Shown in pieces: positions 6,248 through 8,298 of a stretch of DNA of 8,298 nucleotides. The DNA lies in NCBI GenBank assembly GCA_945861815.1, contig CAMAVV010000063.1, forward strand, positions 1-8,298. The letters are read 5' to 3'. The stretch's first letter is position 1. Every line of letters starts with the position of its first letter. Made by a program: the position numbers and the translations under genes. Source of the stretch: Thermoflexus hugenholtzii JAD2. GTDB lineage: Bacteria > Chloroflexota > Dehalococcoidia > SHYB01. The notes beneath the pieces are model-generated. The model worked only from the letters and a program-made list of their open reading frames with translations, ran no database searches and had not been told where the DNA came from.

Positions 6248-7177
6248 ATGAAAATGAAATTCGTAAACCCGCCAAAGCCCATTGTCTTTACGATGGTCAT
6301 CACGCCGATGGACCTGCAAGGGGAGATCGATGAGGCGGCGTGCCGTCTGCACCTGCGGCGTATGATTAAAGCCGGCGTGGGCGTCTACCTTGGCAGTGGC
6401 GGCTCGGGAGAGGGGCATGCCCTGGAGCCGGATGAGATGTCGCGGCTCTACGAGATTGGCGTTGAGGAGTGCAAGGGGAAGGTGCCGGTCTACTGCAACC
6501 CGCCTGAGGCGCGAACGGCGAAAGAGATGATTCGGAAGGCGCGACTGGGGGTAGCGGCGGGCGTCGAACTGATACAAATCTATCAACTGGATGCCGGCCA
6601 CGGCAGAGCGCCTGTGCTGGCGGAACAGGAGCGCTACTTCCGCGATGTGCTCGAGGCAATCGACCACCCGGCGGCCCTCTCGATTCACTCAGCGTCGGGC
6701 TACCTGGCGCCCGTGTCGCTCACCGCGAAGTTGTGCAACGACTATCCACACATCAAAGCGGTCAACCTCCACGGCACGACGATGAACTACTTCGTCGAGT
6801 TAAAGGACTCTATCCAAACCGACATTAAGCTGTATGTAGGCACGGGCCAACTCCTTGGCGCTTTGCCCTTAGGCGCGTGGGGCTGTCAGGCCGCTGAGTC
6901 GAACGTCGCGCCCAGGCTGTGCCAGTCGGTAATCGATTACTACCTGCAGGGCAACCTGAAAAAATCGGCAGAGGCGTACGCCAACATGATGCGGCTGTGG
7001 AACGCCATGCTCTTGACGCAGGCCGTCTCGGGCGATATCCCAAAGGCGACGCTGATGGCGCTTGGTCTGCCAGGGGGACCGGTTCGCCCGCCACGCGTGA
7101 TGGCGGATAAGGCGACGATTGGAAAGATCCGAGAGCGGCTTGAGGCGATGAGCCTGCGCAAGCTCGAGGGGTTGTAA
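6248..7177 (+). CDS. DapA/dihydrodipicolinate-synthase superfamily protein lacking the Schiff-base lysine
   Basis: 309 residues, the usual length of the DapA/N-acetylneuraminate-lyase superfamily (290-310). The start is set by the SD at 6234-6242. It opens with the family strand PIVFTMVITPMDLQGEIDEA (11-30), and GSGGSGEGHALEPDE (49-63) matches the pyruvate-binding GTTGE-T.EE segment in altered form. An AKEMIRKARLGVAAGVELIQIYQ helix-strand (91-113) and C-terminal YYLQGNLKKSAEAYANMM (231-248) also fit. Two catalytic positions are changed. The YN.P.RTG strand becomes SIHSASGYLAP (145-155), so the tyrosine aligns with His147. The NIVGIKE strand becomes HIKAVNLHG (168-176), so the Schiff-base lysine aligns with Asn173. 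A normal pyruvate-dependent aldolase is therefore unlikely; Lys170, three residues earlier, is the nearest alternative. It may be a hydratase-like or non-catalytic member, or use another mechanism. Same strand as the selenoprotein, 203 bp downstream. Confidence 0.85.
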   Translation: MKMKFVNPPKPIVFTMVITPMDLQGEIDEAACRLHLRRMIKAGVGVYLGSGGSGEGHALEPDEMSRLYEIGVEECKGKVPVYCNPPEARTAKEMIRKARLGVAAGVELIQIYQLDAGHGRAPVLAEQERYFRDVLEAIDHPAALSIHSASGYLAPVSLTAKLCNDYPHIKAVNLHGTTMNYFVELKDSIQTDIKLYVGTGQLLGALPLGAWGCQAAESNVAPRLCQSVIDYYLQGNLKKSAEAYANMMRLWNAMLLTQAVSGDIPKATLMALGLPGGPVRPPRVMADKATIGKIRERLEAMSLRKLEGL

Positions 7178-7194
7178 GGCTACAGGACCAGTAG

Positions 7195-7203
7195 TGCTAG
7201 AAT
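7195..7203 (+). promoter_or_regulatory. Extended -10 promoter after the DapA-like gene
   Basis: TGCTAGAAT is a TGn-TAGAAT extended -10, 18 nt after the stop codon of the DapA-like gene; such elements can work with a weak -35. Transcription would start near 7210 and run through repeat C into the hairpin at 7369-7396, giving an RNA of about 190 nt, or continue into the recombinase. Single motif, low confidence. Confidence 0.3.
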
Positions 7204-7273
7204 CCTGCATATCCTGAAGGCCATTGAACTTCGCATCGATTTCACCGACGCGCGCTCAACAGCTGCCACTCTG

Positions 7274-7357
7274 TGGTGCCCCCCCCCCAAAAAAAATATT
7301 TGGACAGCGTGCATTCTATAGGGGAGCTCCAACCTGCGCGGAGATATCTGCGATGCC
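7274..7357 (+). repeat. Dispersed intergenic repeat, copy C, with a C10-A8 homopolymer junction
   Basis: Starts TGGTGCC and has ten C (7279-7288) followed by eight A (7289-7296). It then has TTTGGACAGCGTGCATTCT (7299-7317) and a tail CAACCTGCGCGGAGATATC ending GATGCC at 7357. It aligns with copy B along most of its length. The homopolymer run replaces the mixed sequence CCCCACGTTGTT of copy B and is prone to slippage. Confidence 0.6.
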
Positions 7358-7368
7358 CTGGAAGCAAG

Positions 7369-7396
7369 AGGGGCCTTCCAAGTACGGAAGGCCCCT
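7369..7396 (+). terminator. Terminator-like perfect hairpin
   Basis: Arms AGGGGCCTTCC (7369-7379) and GGAAGGCCCCT (7386-7396) form an 11-bp perfect stem with loop AAGTAC. It is followed by GTGTTTCT, a weak T-tract; on the minus strand it is followed by a similar CT-rich run. It probably ends transcription from upstream (perhaps in both directions) and shields the recombinase from read-through. Confidence 0.75.
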
Positions 7397-7439
7397 GTGT
7401 TTCTGGTGGAGACATTGATATTACCAACAAAATGCACTA

Positions 7440-7468
7440 TGCTCTCATGAACGCGATTCATGGGAGCA
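7440..7468 (+). promoter_or_regulatory. Inverted repeat covering the recombinase ribosome binding site; possible recombination site
   Basis: TGCTCTCATGAA (7440-7451) pairs with TTCATGGGAGCA (7457-7468) over 12 bp with one G-U, around loop CGCGA. The right arm contains the only SD of the recombinase (GGGAG, 7462-7466) and an alternative ATG (7460), so folding in the mRNA would block initiation. In DNA the same near-symmetry, directly before a serine recombinase gene, could be a binding or attachment site for that enzyme. Confidence 0.5.
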
Positions 7469-7474
7469 GATCAG

Positions 7475-8298
7475 ATGACCACATCTGTCGAGACGCTGAG
7501 AGCCGTAGAGTATCGCCGTGTATCCACGGCGGGGCAGTCGGGGGAGCGTCACTCCAGCCTTGAGGCCCAGGAAGCCCGCATACGAGATTATTGTGTAAAA
7601 CGCGGGGCCGTGCTGGTGGCCAGTTTCACGGATATCTGCTCTGGTCGGCGGGATGATCGGGCAGAGTACCAACGGATGGTGCAGTATGCCACGAAGGAGT
7701 CCGTTGATATCATCGTGGTGCAATTCCTTGATCGGTTCGGGCGCCGCCCGAAGGAAATTCTCAGGCGGATATGGGCGCTCGAGGACTCCCATATTACCGT
7801 GGAGGCCACGGACGAAGACATCAAAGAGGAATTGATGCTCCTCATCAAAAGCGGCATTGCGGGCCAGGAGAGCCGACGCACTTCTGAAAGGTTGAGGATG
7901 ACCATGGCCATGGCAACACGAAAAGGGACGCATTTTGGGAGACCCCCTTATGGCTTTCGCCAGATGCGCCGTCTGGTAGGGGAGAAGGTGGAGTCTACCT
8001 GGGAGCATGACCCGGTGGAGGCCCCTGTGGTACGGGAGATGGTGCGCCTTGCCCTGGAGGGAAACTTGGGGTATAAGCGCATCGCTGACCGGCTTGCCGA
8101 CCTAGGCCATCGCGGGAGACATAGGGGCCCTTTTAGCGCCTACACGATCATGAAGATCCTGACCAACGCTGCATTGAGGGGCGAGCTGGTATTCGGGAAG
8201 CAGCCAAAGAAAGGCACCCCGAAGCGCGAGTTGATCCGGGTGTGGAGTTTATCGAAAAAACTGTGGTTTGGTAATTGTATGGAGCTGTGGGCTGTACG
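7475..8298 (+). CDS. Large serine recombinase (resolvase plus recombinase domain), C-terminus beyond window
   Basis: An open frame runs from ATG 7475 through 274 codons to the edge. The resolvase domain comes first: YRRVSTAGQ (13-21) gives the nucleophile Ser17 and Arg15. SLEAQ (28-32), SGRRDDRAEY (56-65) and LDRFGRR (85-91, the Asp and two active-site Args) follow. GIAGQESRRTSERLR (127-141) starts the long helix E, and RKGTHFGRPPYGF (149-161) begins the recombinase domain, which continues with REMVRLALEG, YKRIADRLADLG (200-211) and SAYTIMKILTNAALRGELVFG (221-241). These enzymes cut and rejoin DNA at attachment sites for phages, integrative elements and transposons. Starting at 7475 uses GGGAG eight nt upstream; ATG 7460 is in frame but lies in a hairpin with no SD. 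After about residue 256 the sequence (WSLSKKLWFGNCMELWAV) no longer looks like the family, so a frameshift or a foreign junction near 8240 is possible. The zinc-ribbon and coiled-coil part is not in view. Confidence 0.9.
   Translation, partial: MTTSVETLRAVEYRRVSTAGQSGERHSSLEAQEARIRDYCVKRGAVLVASFTDICSGRRDDRAEYQRMVQYATKESVDIIVVQFLDRFGRRPKEILRRIWALEDSHITVEATDEDIKEELMLLIKSGIAGQESRRTSERLRMTMAMATRKGTHFGRPPYGFRQMRRLVGEKVESTWEHDPVEAPVVREMVRLALEGNLGYKRIADRLADLGHRGRHRGPFSAYTIMKILTNAALRGELVFGKQPKKGTPKRELIRVWSLSKKLWFGNCMELWAV

Larger units (their letters stand above)
7178..7474. other. Intergenic region between the DapA-like gene and the recombinase
   Basis: About 297 bp holding, in order, an extended -10 (7195-7203), the C10-A8 tract (7279-7296) inside repeat copy C, a perfect terminator-like hairpin (7369-7396) and an inverted repeat over the recombinase RBS (7440-7468). 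The small reading frames in it have no protein-like character. It may mark the edge of an inserted element that carries the recombinase. Confidence 0.6.

Noticed and set aside
7309..7437. Possible terminal inverted repeats of a small mobile element (GTGCATTCT at 7309-7317, AAAATGCAC at 7429-7437)
   Set aside because: Only 8 of 9 bases match, there is no flanking target duplication, and the right copy is not associated with any other boundary signal.
1..8298. CRISPR array or tRNA/rRNA gene
   Set aside because: I saw no regularly spaced repeats, no cloverleaf with a TTCGA-type arm, and no rRNA-like conserved stretch on either strand.

Overview
The window is about 58% G+C bacterial chromosome from an organism that decodes UGA as selenocysteine. 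It probably comes from an uncultured lineage. The gene set (luciferase-like flavin monooxygenase, acyl-CoA dehydrogenase, UGSC-family selenoprotein, divergent DapA-like protein) resembles Chloroflexota/Dehalococcoidia-type or similar soil and marine genomes, but that placement is recalled gene content, not proof.

Layout. Minus strand, left part: the N-terminal two-thirds or so of a luciferase-like (LLM) flavin-dependent oxidoreductase that runs off the left edge (1-503); a probable 49-residue membrane protein (709-858); and a complete ABC-F ATPase (1034-2884). A divergent intergenic region (2885-3045) separates these from the plus-strand genes. Plus strand: an acyl-CoA dehydrogenase-family protein (3046-4206), a selenoprotein (4341-6044), a DapA-superfamily protein without the usual catalytic lysine (6248-7177), and a large serine recombinase that runs off the right edge (7475-8298).

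The central result is that the two apparent reading frames at 4341-4652 and 4668-6044 are one gene. They lie in the same frame and are separated only by a TGA at 4650-4652. Reading that TGA as selenocysteine gives the motif Sec-Gly-Ser-Cys (residues 104-107), the hallmark of the UGSC family. A 10-bp stem with a 5-nt apical loop starting C-G lies about 25 nt downstream, where a bacterial SECIS element should be. The UGSC module is joined to a C-terminal domain of about 360 residues with no function I can name.

The acyl-CoA dehydrogenase, selenoprotein and DapA-like protein face the same way and could form a catabolic or redox locus. They are separated by gaps of 134-203 bp, so they may be separately transcribed. 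An imperfect repeat of about 27-75 bp occurs three times in the same orientation, in front of the dehydrogenase, the DapA-like gene and the recombinase. A second 14-nt motif is shared by the leaders of the selenoprotein and DapA-like genes. The recombinase leader carries a perfect terminator-like hairpin and a 12-bp inverted repeat that buries the recombinase ribosome binding site.
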